Shown here: positions 47,503 to 60,183 of the stretch, piece after piece
Position numbering within the stretch: position 1 is the stretch's first letter
Layout of the letters: each line of letters starts with the position of its first letter
Assembly: GCF_000835495.1 (NCBI RefSeq)
Contig: NW_015622541.1
Location: 3,782,001 to 3,846,000, forward strand
Length of the DNA: 64,000 bases
Reading direction: 5' to 3'
Source of the DNA: Cladophialophora immunda
Lineage: Eukaryota; Ascomycota; Eurotiomycetes; Chaetothyriales; Herpotrichiellaceae
The notes under the pieces: generated by a model
Told to the model about the DNA's origin: nothing
What the model saw: only the letters and a program-made list of their open reading frames with translations
Database searches by the model: none
Position numbers and translations under genes: made by a program

Positions 47503-50500
47503 TCAAACTCCAGGGCTCCCGGTTGGGCTGATTCCGGTCGCATTGGGGGCATTGAGATACTCCGGAGGGACTCTTGGAACCCGGGGACTCTGCAGCGCCC
47601 CTGTCACTTGAACCTGCCCTCCAGATTGCCCCCGTAAGCGTGCCAGATCTTTGATCTTCTCCTTCTCCTTTTGGCTTTCACTTTTACCGCCGGTGAGACG
47701 CCGCATGCCCCTTCGCATCCCTTGCAGGCTGAACGCGCCTCCGGTCTCGGTCGCGGAGGTTGGGGTCGTCTGATATTCGGAGGGCCCTGGTCCTGACAAA
47801 ACTTTGGCGGCCTGGTTTGACATGGTCATGCTCAGCGAGGGAAACGGACTGTTCTCTCCATCCGACAGAATGACCTCATCATACTGATCAGCGTAGTCAT
47901 CCTGAGGCCTGAGAGGAACTCCTTCAGACATGGGAGCCATTCCACTTGAAGTGGGCTGTGACACCGGAAATTGGTTCGCTGGAGAAGTGATTGATCTGGC
48001 GTGGAGTCCAGGTCGCGTATAGTTGACCGGGTTGATTACGCTCTGAAGCATTGGTTTTTTGGTAGAACTGGGCAATGAAGGTCCCGGACCTCCCAGCTCA
48101 TCGATCGAAGAGAAGGAGGATTGTGTGGCTGCCGTAGAGTTTGGAGAAGACAGACTAGGCTGCGTTCGATGGGTAATGCCAGGGAGGGGTCCGGCTTCGG
48201 TAAAACCATCCTGCACCGTCGTCGTTGATGCAGTCCGTGCTAAACTCTGACGAAGAATTGGAGCTGTCTGCTCGTCGTACAATGCCGTGCTCTGTTCAGT
48301 AAGAGTTGGAATGGTGATTGCAGAAACTCCAAGCTGACTGGCTCCGGTTGGAGTGAGCACGTCGTCACCCTCGACGTCGTCGAAGAAATCGTCAAGGCTG
48401 TCAAGAGTATTGACCAGGTCACTGACATTGGTATCCGCGGCCGCTTCCAGTGATCGGATGGTCTCTGCACGACTCTGTGGCGGGAAGTATGAATCCGTGT
48501 AGCCGTCGTCACCTTGAAACTCAACATCTGGGGTGGTGGTCTCCTGATCCTTCAAGAATTCCGAGTCGCCGCATGTATAGAACACCGCGTGAACATTGTG
48601 CCTCGTCATGCTAGAATAGATCGCCGGCGTCGGGATAGACCAGCCGGATGAGTGAGGGATCCCGTACAGGCTCTGTGTCCGCTCATACTCTTTTCTGATG
48701 GCTTTCGCTGAACCAGAAGCCATGCTCATCCGCATGTGATGCTTTTCCATGGGCGTAGCTGCAACCTCCATGATATAATCCATCACTTCCAGAGCTTGTG
48801 TGCAGTGTTCAGTTTGCAACAGCCTCAACAATGGAGAGATAAGATCCGGTCCATGTGTTGTGATGGCATGACTCTTCATGTTCACAATCGGGATCAGCTC
48901 ACAGAGAATGTCCATCAGCTTAACCCGGAACCATGGTGTCTTATTGGTTAACAGTCCGATCATGAAGATCAAACTTGGGGCATCACATCCCGGGAAATAC
49001 GCTACCTTCATGGCTTGAATGGCTGTGGTGAGCATCTCCTGACTTGATGTCATTTCGTTATTGGCGAAACGCCGAAGACAAGCCGAGAGAAGATCATGAC
49101 CAGCAGCGCTTGCCACTTTTGCAAGTCTTTGCGCAGAAGCTATCGTCATGACCTCGGGCTCATCCAGCTCAAAGCTTCGGAGCCACCGTGGCAGGTTTGC
49201 CAGGACACAGTAGAGGAGACGATTGTCGTTGCCAACCAATTGGCAATCTGGCAGGTCTGCGAGCTTGTGAAGGATGAAAAGAGTCTTGTCCAAGCTGTCA
49301 GCAGATTTCAGCCCTTTGTAGAGTAGTGGCTGTAGCCCCTCAAAACCGCCATCCCATTTTCCGGGCAGCCCCTTCATCATAGCCTCTGTGACATCCGGAG
49401 CGGACAAATCCAACTTGTCGAGGAATTTCTCGAGCATTCCCAAGGTCTCATAGAACTCCCTTTCGTGAATGGTATTGAGACAAGCGCATGTCGTCCAGAA
49501 GAGCTGTGGATATCGCAGGAGGTTTTTGGGTTCCAGTGCTCCAATGATAACTTTCAGTGTCGTCAAAATCTCCATCGAAAAGGTCTGGTAGTCCGTGTGC
49601 TCGTCGGCAATCGTGTTAGAAAGTCGAGCAAGCATGTCCGCAAGCATCCTAGCATCCAGGCTGACAGAGATGCAGCGAAAGACTTGGAATGACCGACAGG
49701 CCAAATGCCGGACTGGACAGATAGAGGCCCAGTGCAGTGCTTCTTTAGCCCAACTGTCGCTGAAGTTGTCAAATGCGAGGTTGAAAATGTTAACAATTTC
49801 AGAGGTGAGGACCCCCATCGCATGCGGCACCCGGCTAGCGCCATCATCCTCGTCTTTTCTCGTGTTGCTCTCGTAAGTCCAGCTTATCCGAGAACTGTTG
49901 CTTCGAACTGCCGCAACAAGGCTTTCAATGTTTGACTTGGCAGAGCTAAGCATCTGCGAGTCAATCTTTGTCGTTACCAATTCGTGTACGAGGTGGACTA
50001 GCATCTCCCTTGCCTGTTCCTGAACTGACGTTGTGTAGTGGTCCCAAAGGATGAGGACAGTGTGAATGAGCTTAATCGCTTCATCTTTGGCCATGGTCAC
50101 CGGAGTGACCATGAGGTCGACCAGGAAAATCAGGGAGACTTGTCCAAGAGAAAGACCAACCTATTGACTCGTCAGTATATGATTCTTCGAAGACTCTGAG
50201 CTATCGTACCTGTTTGTTGCCCATAGGTAAAAGAGAAGTCAAATCAGCGACATAGGGAAGGTTTCTCGTATCAGGCATCACTACATCAGCATGCTTTCTG
50301 TCGTTGACCATGTTCTTCGGAGTGAGTTGCAACATGAAAAATTCCAGCACTCGTGAACCGGCGGGAGTGGAAGACAGATAAACGACGATTTGCTTTGCGT
50401 ATTCGACAAAGTTCTGATCACGGCGATCCAGCGAAAGGTAAATAATGAAGTCAAGAATCAGTTGCACGTTTCCTGCATGAGGGCCGGTTGACAGAGCTTG

Positions 50501-53500
50501 CCATAAGGCTTGTACTTCGTTATGCATCGCGCTGCTCGAGCAAATCGTTATCTCGAACATGTTAGCCAGAAGCATATACGACGCGGCAGTTGGAGATCCC
50601 GTCCCCGGGTCGACCTGGAGCTCGAGTGTTTGCAACCATGGTAAGATGGCGACGACCATATTACGCTGATGATCGTTCCGTGCAGATTTATAATGCAGCG
50701 AGAACTCGGAGAAGATCATGAATGCGATGTCTAGGTTGGCCTTGGCAAGTCGCTTGGAGTATTCGAATTGGGCCAGTTTGTATACAGCACGCGTCTTGTC
50801 GGAAATGCTAATGTCGAACTCCTGAAGATTGGTGCTCTTGTGTTGGCGTTCGTCCAGAGTGCGAATCAGATGCGCCGACTGCATTCTGATTTCACGGTTT
50901 TCATTTCCCAATGTGAACACAATGATGCTGAGAATTTTCCAAAAGGCTAGAGGATAGTCCGGTTGGTCAATGAGCACCTCGGAAACCACACTAAAATAGC
51001 TTTCCAACGCCATTGAAGACTCGGTCCGGTAACATTGCTCGATAGCATGTTCGGCAAGTACAAGATGTTCCGGGTTATGCATGAGAAGGAGTTTAAGTGC
51101 TCGTCGTCCGATAGTATGCATCTTATGGTTGTTGGTTGCGAAGATTGTATCAATCCATGAGAGCATGCGTTGAAGATTGAATGACAGGATTGCGTTACTG
51201 TCAGTTTTGATGCTGATCGGGCCAGCACACAAGGTCGCCATTGCGCTCAGAGCGGCTACTCTCAGGTTGTTCTTCTCTTTTTCAAGAGCAGCGCTTGCGT
51301 TCATCCGATCGTGCAAATCGCGAGAATGGCCGTGATTGGGATCCATCAAATTCCGCTCCGCAGAGTAACCACACCAGTCTTCCATCAAGGCAAATGCAGA
51401 CTTTCTCGATTCGAAAGGCATCCAGCGGGATGGCGCCTTGGATCTGTTGACACCTTCGAAGACCTCCTCCACCAAACCGCAGAAATGATACCTCAATTTT
51501 TGGAACCGCCAGTCATTCTGCACATCAGTATCACTCAGAAAGATGCGTAGATCCCTGGTGTAATTGACAAGGTTATGCAGGATCCAGTCGTCTTCGTAGA
51601 TGTCATCATATCGCAAAAAGGCTGCTGTGAGCTTGTAAACATGCGTAACCTCGGTCCGGAGTCGTTCAGTTTGCTGAGATCGCTGTGGGCTACTTGGAGT
51701 TCTCTGATGGTTGATTCTCGCCTTTGCCTCATCGTTGCACTTAATCACTGCATACTGGAGCGATTCGAGAAGTGTGCGGCAAAGTTTGCGGTTGATGGAA
51801 CCAAGAGCAGAGACCACCGCGTCACGAATAGCGTCAGGCGCGGCACCAAGCATTGGAATAATAGCGGAGAACAACGCCCGGGCAGAACTCATCTTGTCCT
51901 GTGCTGTTGCGGCACTCTTGGATGTTTTCCTTGAATGAGCAGCAGCATCGGCAAGCTGGCTCTTAGATTGGCCACCTGGAGAGCTTAGAGTGACGCAAGC
52001 CATGATAAGATACAACTTCCACTGCTCAAAGAGCACTTCTGCGGATGTTGCCGAGCTTCGTCCCTGCAGGCGATATTCATATATGGCCGCATTTGCACCA
52101 TTTGTCTCTGAAAAGGCCTCGATATCGTTCTGCATCATCATTAATCTGTCCGTGACTGTCCCACGGCACAAGGCGATGGCATTTGGGCATGCGTCAAACA
52201 CAACGCGGATCAGATTAGGGAAAGCCTTGAACCAAAGGGTCGAATCGTAGGACACTTCAGAGCTGCAGATCTCGATCAGTGTGCTTTGCCCGGGGCCAGT
52301 GCGCTTGTCCTTCTGCAATCGGCTGCGTTCCGCGACATTGAGCGCATCCTCCTGCAAGTCCAGAATTGTCGAAGACTGATCCTCAAGAAGTTTTATGATC
52401 CTACATGGTACCTCTTGACCGAGTACCGAATCAAATTGAACAACCAGTCGTAACACCTTGATAGCAAACGCTCTCACGCGGCGAGACTGCGAGCAAAGGA
52501 AGAACAATCCATAGGCTTCGATTTCATCCACATGCGGGATGACATGTGTGAGTTCCATTTGCAAGGCTCGGTGGGAGCCCGGGATTGATCGGTCTCTTGT
52601 TTCTGAAGAGCTTGCCACTGCCTTCTGCTTGAGCTGCTCTGTCCAAATTTGTAACAATTCGAGATATAGCGTTAACGTCGACTCGATATGCGCCGGTCCA
52701 AGACGGCCCTCGTCCGACATTGTAGAATACTGGGAGTCATAGTGGAAAATGAAACGTGGAAAGGCAATCGCTACGGCTTGAGCGTGACCCTGCTTAGCAA
52801 TTGCTTTCAAAGATTGTGTGGCAGAGGCTGCTATATTGGCTTGTACATGCGCAGAGCCTGTACATAAAAGGTTGATCAACGGACTCAAGGGAATGTGATC
52901 GGTGAAGCAGCGGGGAAGAGCTTGGATGGCGACATGTAGCAGTTCGTAGAATGATTGGCGCTGGTCTGTAGCCGTTCCCTCTTGGCCGCGGGTTAACGTG
53001 AATGCATCAGCGAGAGGGGTCTTCGGGGTCACGTTCGTCGAGGAGAGTTTCTCGTTCAACGTAGCTTGTCCACCGAAAGTGTTGTCGCAGAGGATCGTGA
53101 TCTTGCCCAAGATCTGGCAGAACTGCAGATAATATTGCCTAGCATTTTCGTCCAAGACAGCGGTGTTCACTGGCAACGAAGAGGGATTCTCATCTTCAAA
53201 TCGAGGTCGAAGCGGTGAATCGATCCCCAGACTCGTCCTCCTGCTCCCGGGCGACGAGGGTAGACCATCGACATTCTGCGATTGAACAGTGAAGGCAGGG
53301 AATGGCGGGCCGCTTGTGCTATTTTTCTCCAAGTCGGCCATGACGGCTAGAAATGCTCGTATGCCAATAACCATTCGTTCTGGCTCCATGTTTTCAATCT
53401 TGAGGCTTCGACTCATTTGGAACATGTCATAATGTAGAAGAGGAAAGATAATAGAACGAAAGCAGAGGTCTTGAGCCGCAAAGCCAATGATTCTGATGAA

Positions 53501-55513
53501 TTGGACTAATGGGTGGGCGGTAGATGGCTCTGAGACGACATGGGTCTTTCTCCCTTGCGGAATCGTGATTTTGATGATGTCTTCCAGCCGACGCAATTTT
53601 ACTTGGGTGGTCTCCGCAACGCGTGTGAGGTAGGTCCAGACCAGCTGACAGATTGCTCGCAAAGCCAGAGCTCGTGTTGACCGATCCTTGAGTTTCGGGG
53701 CCAGGTTCATGATCGTTGGTAGCCACTGCGTGGAGAACACATCGATGGGCGAAACGCAGATGAGCAGAATCGACACTGGAAAGCCAGTATTCCAATGACG
53801 AACCTTGACTAACATATTTCCGAGGCGCGAGTTGACGGTCTCTATAAAGTCTTTCCATTTCGGCAGGGTCTGAAAATACTCGGGATTACTTGCCACCGCC
53901 GTCAGCATGCGCTCGAAGAGCTGGCAATATGCTTGCTTCACGCGAGGTCCATGTGCGTCGGAGAACAGGGCGGCAAGGGTCCTCAGGAATTCGGCGACAC
54001 TAAAGGCGGCTTCTCTCGTAACAGAAATATGGAGATGGCGCATACCCAGCAGGAGTAATTCGAGACGAGACTCGATATCTCTGGCCGTAGCAGTCCCTGG
54101 ACTTTTTGAAAAGTCCAATTGCCATTGTTCAAGTTGCTGTGTAAATCGGAACGTGACATTGACAAAGTCCAGGCGACTCATGTGACCTAAGACTTCACCG
54201 TAAATCTTCCAGTTGGCAAGTCGAATGGTCGATGACAAGATCTGCGATGGTTCGACCTCCCTGATCTGGGTGAATAAGATGTCCTCAAGCTTGTTGGCCA
54301 GATCTTGAGTTATCGCAGCTAGACTGCTCTGTTCGAAAATTGCAATTAGGACTCGGCAGAGGATATAGACTGATATTGTGGCGCGGCGATCTGCCAGCAG
54401 ATACTCCTGCGTAAGTGCATCTTCCGTGGAAGAGCTCTGTTCGGTGCCGACTTGTGGGAGACCATTCTCTCCTGAAACCTGGAGAGGTTCTGTATGACGT
54501 CTGGGCAGTGAAGGGGGCAGAGACGAATTGGTGAGACCCGCTTGTAGTCTCTGCTGATAGACCTGCTTCTTCAAATTGGCCGCCGCATCACCCTTTCCCT
54601 TCCGCCAGAGCATCAAAGAATCCACCAAAGGCTTTGGACCTTGACGAGATATATGTCCAAGCGAAGCTATCAATTGGTCAAACCCGACGTCCACTCCCGG
54701 ACCACAGGCTTGCTCCACTGGCGCGACAGCACTGTCTAGTAGAGTAAGGCAGTGATTGATTCTCTGATCAGCCCGCAGTACAAATGCATGGAAAAGGTGG
54801 TACAGCGCGTACTCGCCAGGAGTACGTGGTTCTGGTTGCTGGTGGATACTGGACGAGTGATATGCATGACCCTGCTGGCCGCGTCTTGTTCGGGACTGCT
54901 CCTTGCGCCTCCTGTGCTGGGAGGAAGAAGACTCATGCATCGAGGAGCCGCCATCGATCAGGGAATCAATGGAATGCCCCTGCGCATGACCTTGATATGG
55001 AGAGACGGGGCTGGTGTAGGTCGAGGTATTCTCGGCACTAGAGTGCTGGCCGCGTCGATTCGCATTCGGGTATCTTCCATAGCTGGGGGCGCTCAGCAAT
55101 GAGTCCGGGGTCAGAGGGCTTGAGGTCGAGGGAGAGTTGAAGCTGGGGCTTCTCGAGTGCTGCAGGCCATGAATGACGGATGTCTGGCGGTGATGGCCAT
55201 AACTGTTTGACGTCCGCCGTTGCAGAGCGGTATCAATTGTGGATCCACCTCTTGAGCTCACGGATGACTCTGAACCATGTGGCTGGGGCTGCACCGAGCC
55301 TGAACGCGATGAGGCCGCGACACTGGAAGGGTATGGCTGTGTCGAGGTTTGTTGAGGCCTGCCTCTCGTCACCGATGTGTCTCTGGTATGGATCGAGGGA
55401 GCGAGTTGTGGACGGCCATTATTGGGCAAAGGTTGGGAAACCTGTTCGGGTCCGGGGCCATCGAGGGGGAAGATTGAGGGCTCGTTGGAAGCGGACGGAG
55501 CATCTGATAGCAT
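47503..55513 (-). CDS. PAG1: Cell morphogenesis scaffold, Furry/PAG1/Tao3/Mor2 family
   Basis: Two large exons, 55513-50210 and 50160-47503, phase 0 across a 49-nt GTACGA...CAATAG intron; 2653 aa. Residues 1-225 are a Ser/Gln/Pro-rich disordered tail. The rest is HEAT/ARM-like helical repeat sequence with the Furry-family order of N-terminal (GEYALYHLFHAFVLRAD start), central and C-terminal morphogenesis domains, then a Ser/Pro-rich tail from about 48540 on. Known role of the family: scaffold that activates NDR kinases (Cbk1, Orb6, COT1) in the RAM/MOR network, controlling polarised growth, septation and wall gene expression at hyphal tips. An alternative start exists: a mini-exon ATGTTGCATAACC at 55679-55667 followed by a GTGAGT donor, with acceptor at 55504 in matching phase. 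Confidence 0.93.
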
Positions 55514-58049
55514 TGGACGCGGTTAGAACGGGGTCATGTGCTCATGGCCTGGCTCATCTTGACGCAGAGCATCGATCGTGGGCAAATCTTGCAGGCGTGT
55601 GGAGAGGGAGACCTGAGGGTTGGACGTTTGGAATGGGTAGCGGAAGAATTCCGAATTGACACTCACGGTTATGCAACATTGTGCGCCCCTGTTGGCCGAC
55701 GTTGAGGAGAGGGCAGAGACTGCGTCATTGCTTCTGGACCGAGAAACGCAGGTTGTGGGAGGCAGTGGGTGATGTGCTTAGACGGAGAAAGAAGAGAGAA
55801 CCCGCAATGAGATGTGGTTGAAGTTGGAATTTTAATCGCCCGCTACAAAGGAGAGGTACAACGAGGGATGCCCACCAATCACATCCACATTCAAAGGCCC
55901 CTCAAACTTGGAGCAGATCTACGAGACGAGATGAGAGGAAACAACATTGCGTGAGAGTTGAATGGCTATTCTATAAGTGCCTGCTGTTGTCTAGCGTGGG
56001 TGTAGGACGATTTGTGCAAGACGGTCACTTGTCTACAAATTGGACGAGTTCATGTGCTACACTGTGCGATTCGCTGTCACGAGGCACATCTGGTCGAATC
56101 AGATGAGGCCAGACTGACGACTCTTAACGGTTGAGTCGGTGGTCAAAGCCAGGCACACCAATAGGTGTCCCGGACCATGAAAACATTTCCAGTCCAAAAG
56201 GGAGCGTCGTGATGTGCTTGGTGATGGACTGCAAGCGGAAATGCGATATTGGCGGTCTCATCCTCACGGTCCTGGCTGACACTCACCGGCGCCAAATGGT
56301 GGTTGTTCATTCCCCTCTCTTCTTTCAGGCACCGAATTTACACCTGGGAGGCGATCCCCGTATTATGTGCCATGTTCGCAATTTCTGGCCCATGTTTCGA
56401 AGTTATTTTTGGGGCCGACTCCTTGGAAGATACGACACGGAGTAGTCCGAAGGGGATTGCGATAGGCTCGTAAGACGTGAAGACGATATACGAGGCGACG
56501 ATCGAGGGTTGCCTGGCTCGGTGCGGTCTGGCGATTCCCCTTGCCACAGCGGCGGCGGCTACAGGGTTTGATCAGCATCATCTGCAGGAGAGCCCGCTTC
56601 TGGGCCTGGAATGTGCACTCAGTGCATCTTCTCATATTGTGCTGACTGTGTTGAGTAGCTTAGGTAAACCCTGAAGGGGCGTTCAGAGGCTGTTCGGTAG
56701 TATGTATACTCGCAGTGAGTGGTGCGTGGGATGTGGGGAGAATAAGAGAAGGAGGCCAACGCAGGTAAGAAAGTTGTTGCCGCCACAATGAACCCACACG
56801 TACTCCGACCTGCCCAAGGGACCTGGCGAACTAAATACCGTAAACATACGAGTTGGTAGACACTTGGATTCCCACCTGGGGGTGCTGGACTCTTGTACAT
56901 GGGGCACTCTTTGCCTTCACAGTCAGATGCCGATGGGGGCGCCGCAGGTTAGGCATCACTTGTAGTGAGCAGCAGCCACCTACCTACACATAGGGTCTAG
57001 ATGGGGATAGAAATAAAAGGAACAACATGCCCCTCGAGTGTTGGCGCCTGGCATTCGCTGTTGTTCTTCATTCTTCGCTCCGCCCAAGAACGTCAACTGC
57101 CGTCCCTCACAACCCGTCAATCCCGCGGGGGACTCACAAGGCTCTCAGCTATCACTCCCCCCCAATTCCGAGGACTTGTCCCGCCTATTATTATTGTTTC
57201 CGGCAGTCGCCCAGTCACCACCACCACGGGTGCCGAATAGCCACCAGAGCCACTAAGCACCGCTCGCTGTTCGTCGCTGTCTCGCTCAAAGCCGCGATTC
57301 TTGACCCGAACCCACCAAGTAATTCCGCGAACGCCCCTTTGCCGCTGCACCCAAAAAGCCAAGTTTTCTCCAGACCCCAGATCCTCTATATTTCCTCGAT
57401 TCTCCCAATTGCCGGTCTACAAGCCTTGCTGTGATCCTGGACGTCCTAGACTTCTTTTAAATCCTGCGCCTGCTCACTCTCAACCTCTCTCACATTACAG
57501 TTTTGTATTTGCCCAAGTCAAAAAACGACTCTCTCGCCCGACACTCCACGTGAGAAATTCTGTCCCAAGGTTTCCATTCCCAACGGCGACGAACCACCCC
57601 CCGATAAGGCCTCATCTAGCCCCATCTGCCATCCGCCATACCGACTGATTGGGCCTCCATCCGAATCGCCCCTGCCCTCGCGCTCTGCCCCCCTCATCTC
57701 CCAGCTGCAACGCGACGCCCAGCCCACACAAGGGCAAAAACAAAAAAAAAGAGGGAACACCACAGCCTGCGCAGTCTACCCCACCGAGCCACCCAACCCA
57801 GGTGCACACCCTGCACATCTGCACACCGTACCGAGTAATCTTGGCCACATCAGGCCACATACAGTTCGCGGCCGCCCAAAGTACCCGTCGAGCCCGTATC
57901 TCCACGCTGTCCAATTGCTCACCACTGAGCGGCTGCGGTCGTATATAAGCAGCGTCGCTCTGCTTCTTTCGGACACCTCTTTTTTACACTTTTCGAACCC
58001 ATTCGCAGACCTAATGTCCACTGAGCCTCATCCCATACACATCCCCACC
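55514..58049. promoter_or_regulatory. Long divergent intergenic region, PAG1 / P450 reductase
   Basis: About 2.5 kb between two start codons, the longest gap in the window. The PAG1 side may hold a first mini-exon (55667-55679). From about 57000 to 58049 the plus strand is strongly C- and pyrimidine-rich, a common feature of strong fungal promoters and leaders. CCAAT occurs at 57911-57915 and TATATAAG at 57942-57949. Short open frames have no supportable product. Confidence 0.55.
57942..57949 (+). promoter_or_regulatory. TATA box of the P450 reductase gene
   Basis: TATATAAG sits 72 bp before the first in-frame ATG (58014) and 108 bp before the preferred ATG (58050), with CCAAT about 30 bp upstream and a CT-rich stretch downstream that could hold the start site. 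Role inferred from position. Confidence 0.6.
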
Positions 58050-60183
58050 ATGGCTCAGGTCGACACCCTGGACATTATTGTCCTCGTTTTGCTGCTTCTC
58101 GGCAGCATCGCCTACTTCACCAAAGGCACCTATTGGGGCGTCCCCAAGGACCCCTACGCCACATCTGCCCTCAATGGCAGCGCTTCCAAGAAGGGTTCCC
58201 GCAACATCCTCGAGAAGATGGAGGAGTCGGGCAAGAACTGCGTCATCTTCTATGGCTCCCAGACTGGTACCGCCGAAGATTATGCCTCCCGCCTGGCAAA
58301 AGAGGGCCACGCTCGGTTTGGATTGACCACAATGACTGCTGACCTGGAAGATTACGACTATGAAAACCTGGACAAATTCCCCGAGGACAAGGTTGCCTTT
58401 TTCGTCATGGCAACCTACGGCGAGGGCGAGCCGACCGACAACGCAGTAGAATTCTGGGAATTCATGAACCAAGATCCTCCTTCCTTCTCCGAAGCCTCTG
58501 AAGATAAGCCTCTGGGTAACCTCAAATATGTTGCGTTTGGTCTGGGTAACAACACGTACGAGCACTACAACTCCATGGTCCGCAACCTGGACAAGATCTT
58601 GACCAAATTGGGCGCGGAGAGAATCGGTGCTGCCGGCGAAGGGGATGATGGCGCTGGTACCATGGAAGAAGACTTTTTGGCCTGGAAAGAACCCATGTGG
58701 GCTGCTCTGGCCGAGAAAATGGGTCTGGAAGAACGTGAAGCCGTCTACGAGCCAGTCTTCAGCGTGGAAGAGAGAGACGATCTGTCCCCAGAAAGCGACA
58801 CTGTCTATCTCGGAGAGCCCAACAAGAACCACCTCGAGGGTGCCCAGAAAGGCCCATACAATGCTCACAACCCGTTTATTGCCCCAATTGCCGAGTCCAG
58901 GGAGTTGTTTACCGTCAAAGATCGAAACTGCCTCCATTGCGAGATCGATGTGTCTGGTTCCGGCATCTCTTACACCACCGGCGACCATATCGCAGTTTGG
59001 CCCACGAACGCAGGCTTGGAAGTGGATCGACTGATCAAGACCTTCGGTCTGGAAGAGAAGAGACACAAGGTAATCAGCATGAAGGGCATGGACGCAACCG
59101 CCAAGGTACCCTTCCCAACCCCAACGACCTACGACGCCGCTGTTCGCTATCATATGGAAATCTGTGCCCCTGTTTCTCGTCAGTTCTTGGCCACGCTGGC
59201 TGCATTTGCTCCCAACGAGGAAGCAAAGAAGGAGATGGCGAAACTGGGATCCGATGCCGACTACTTCAAGGAAAAGGTTGCCTCGCAGATGATGAACATT
59301 GCCCAAGCTGTCTCGGCTGTCCACCCGGGGCCTTGGTCCGCGGTGCCGTTCTCTTGCCTTGTTGAGGGTCTCAACAAGCTGCAACCTCGTTATTACTCCA
59401 TCTCTTCGTCTTCGCTGGTTCAGCCACAGAAGGTCGCCATTACCGCTGTGGTGGAATCCATCCGCGTCCCCGGTGCCGGTCACGTTGTCAAAGGTGTCAC
59501 TACCAATTATCTTTTGGCCTTGAAACAGAAGCAAAATGGAGACCCCGACCCATCACCTCACGGCCTGACCTACGCCATTACTGGACCCCGCAACAAGTAC
59601 GATGGTATTCATGTCCCAGTTCACGTTCGTCACTCCAACTTCAAACTGCCATCAAACCCGAGTAAACCCATCATCATGGTCGGTCCTGGTACTGGTGTTG
59701 CTCCTTTCCGAGGTTTCGTGCAAGAACGTGTAGAGCAAGCCAAGAAAGGTGAGGACGTCGGACACACGGTGCTCTTCTACGGTTGCCGTCGATCGACCGA
59801 AGACTGGCTTTACAAGGACGAGTGGGAGGTAAGTTTACACTTTGGTCATCTTACCCGTGAACCAGGATGCTAACAGAAAGTTTTAGGAATACAAGAAGAT
59901 TTTGGGCGATAAGCTGACCATCTTCAACGCATTTTCTCGCGAGACTTCGAAGAAGGTCTACGTGCAACATATGCTCAAGGACAACGCGAAACTGGTCAAC
60001 GAACTACTACAACAGAAGGCCAATTTCTACGTTTGTGGTGATGCTGCTCACATGGCTCGAGAAGTCAACGAGGTCCTCGGCCAGATCATCGCTGCTGAGC
60101 GCGGAGTGGATGAGAAGAAGGCCGAACAAGTGGTCAAGAGCATGCGCAGCAGCGGAGTGTACCAGGAAGACGTCTGGTCGTAA
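58050..60183 (+). CDS. cprA: NADPH-cytochrome P450 reductase
   Basis: Two exons, 58050-59828 and 59887-60183, phase 0 across GTAAGT...TTTTAG (GCTAAC branch); 691 aa. The start MAQVDTLDI fits the fungal CprA N-terminus and has ACCATGG context. A further in-frame ATG at 58014 would add 12 residues. An N-terminal membrane anchor (IIVLVLLLLGSIAYF) is followed by the FMN domain (YGSQTGTAEDYA near 65, ATYGEGEPTDNA, GLGNNTYEHYN), the FAD domain (RYYSISSSS near 447) and the NADPH domain (GPGTGVAPFRGF near 547, FYGCRRS), and the usual C-terminal DVWS with the ring-stacking Trp. Known role of the family: ER-bound electron supply from NADPH to P450s such as CYP51 and CYP61 in ergosterol synthesis, and to squalene epoxidase and haem oxygenase. 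All cofactor motifs are intact. Confidence 0.98.

Noticed and set aside
57001..57948. Short proline-rich open frames in the reductase promoter
   Set aside because: Product of a pyrimidine-rich promoter; no start context, splice support or domain.
58011..59534. 507-codon open frame antisense to the P450 reductase
   Set aside because: Mirror of a biased coding sequence; no domain, and the sense strand encodes an unmistakable reductase.
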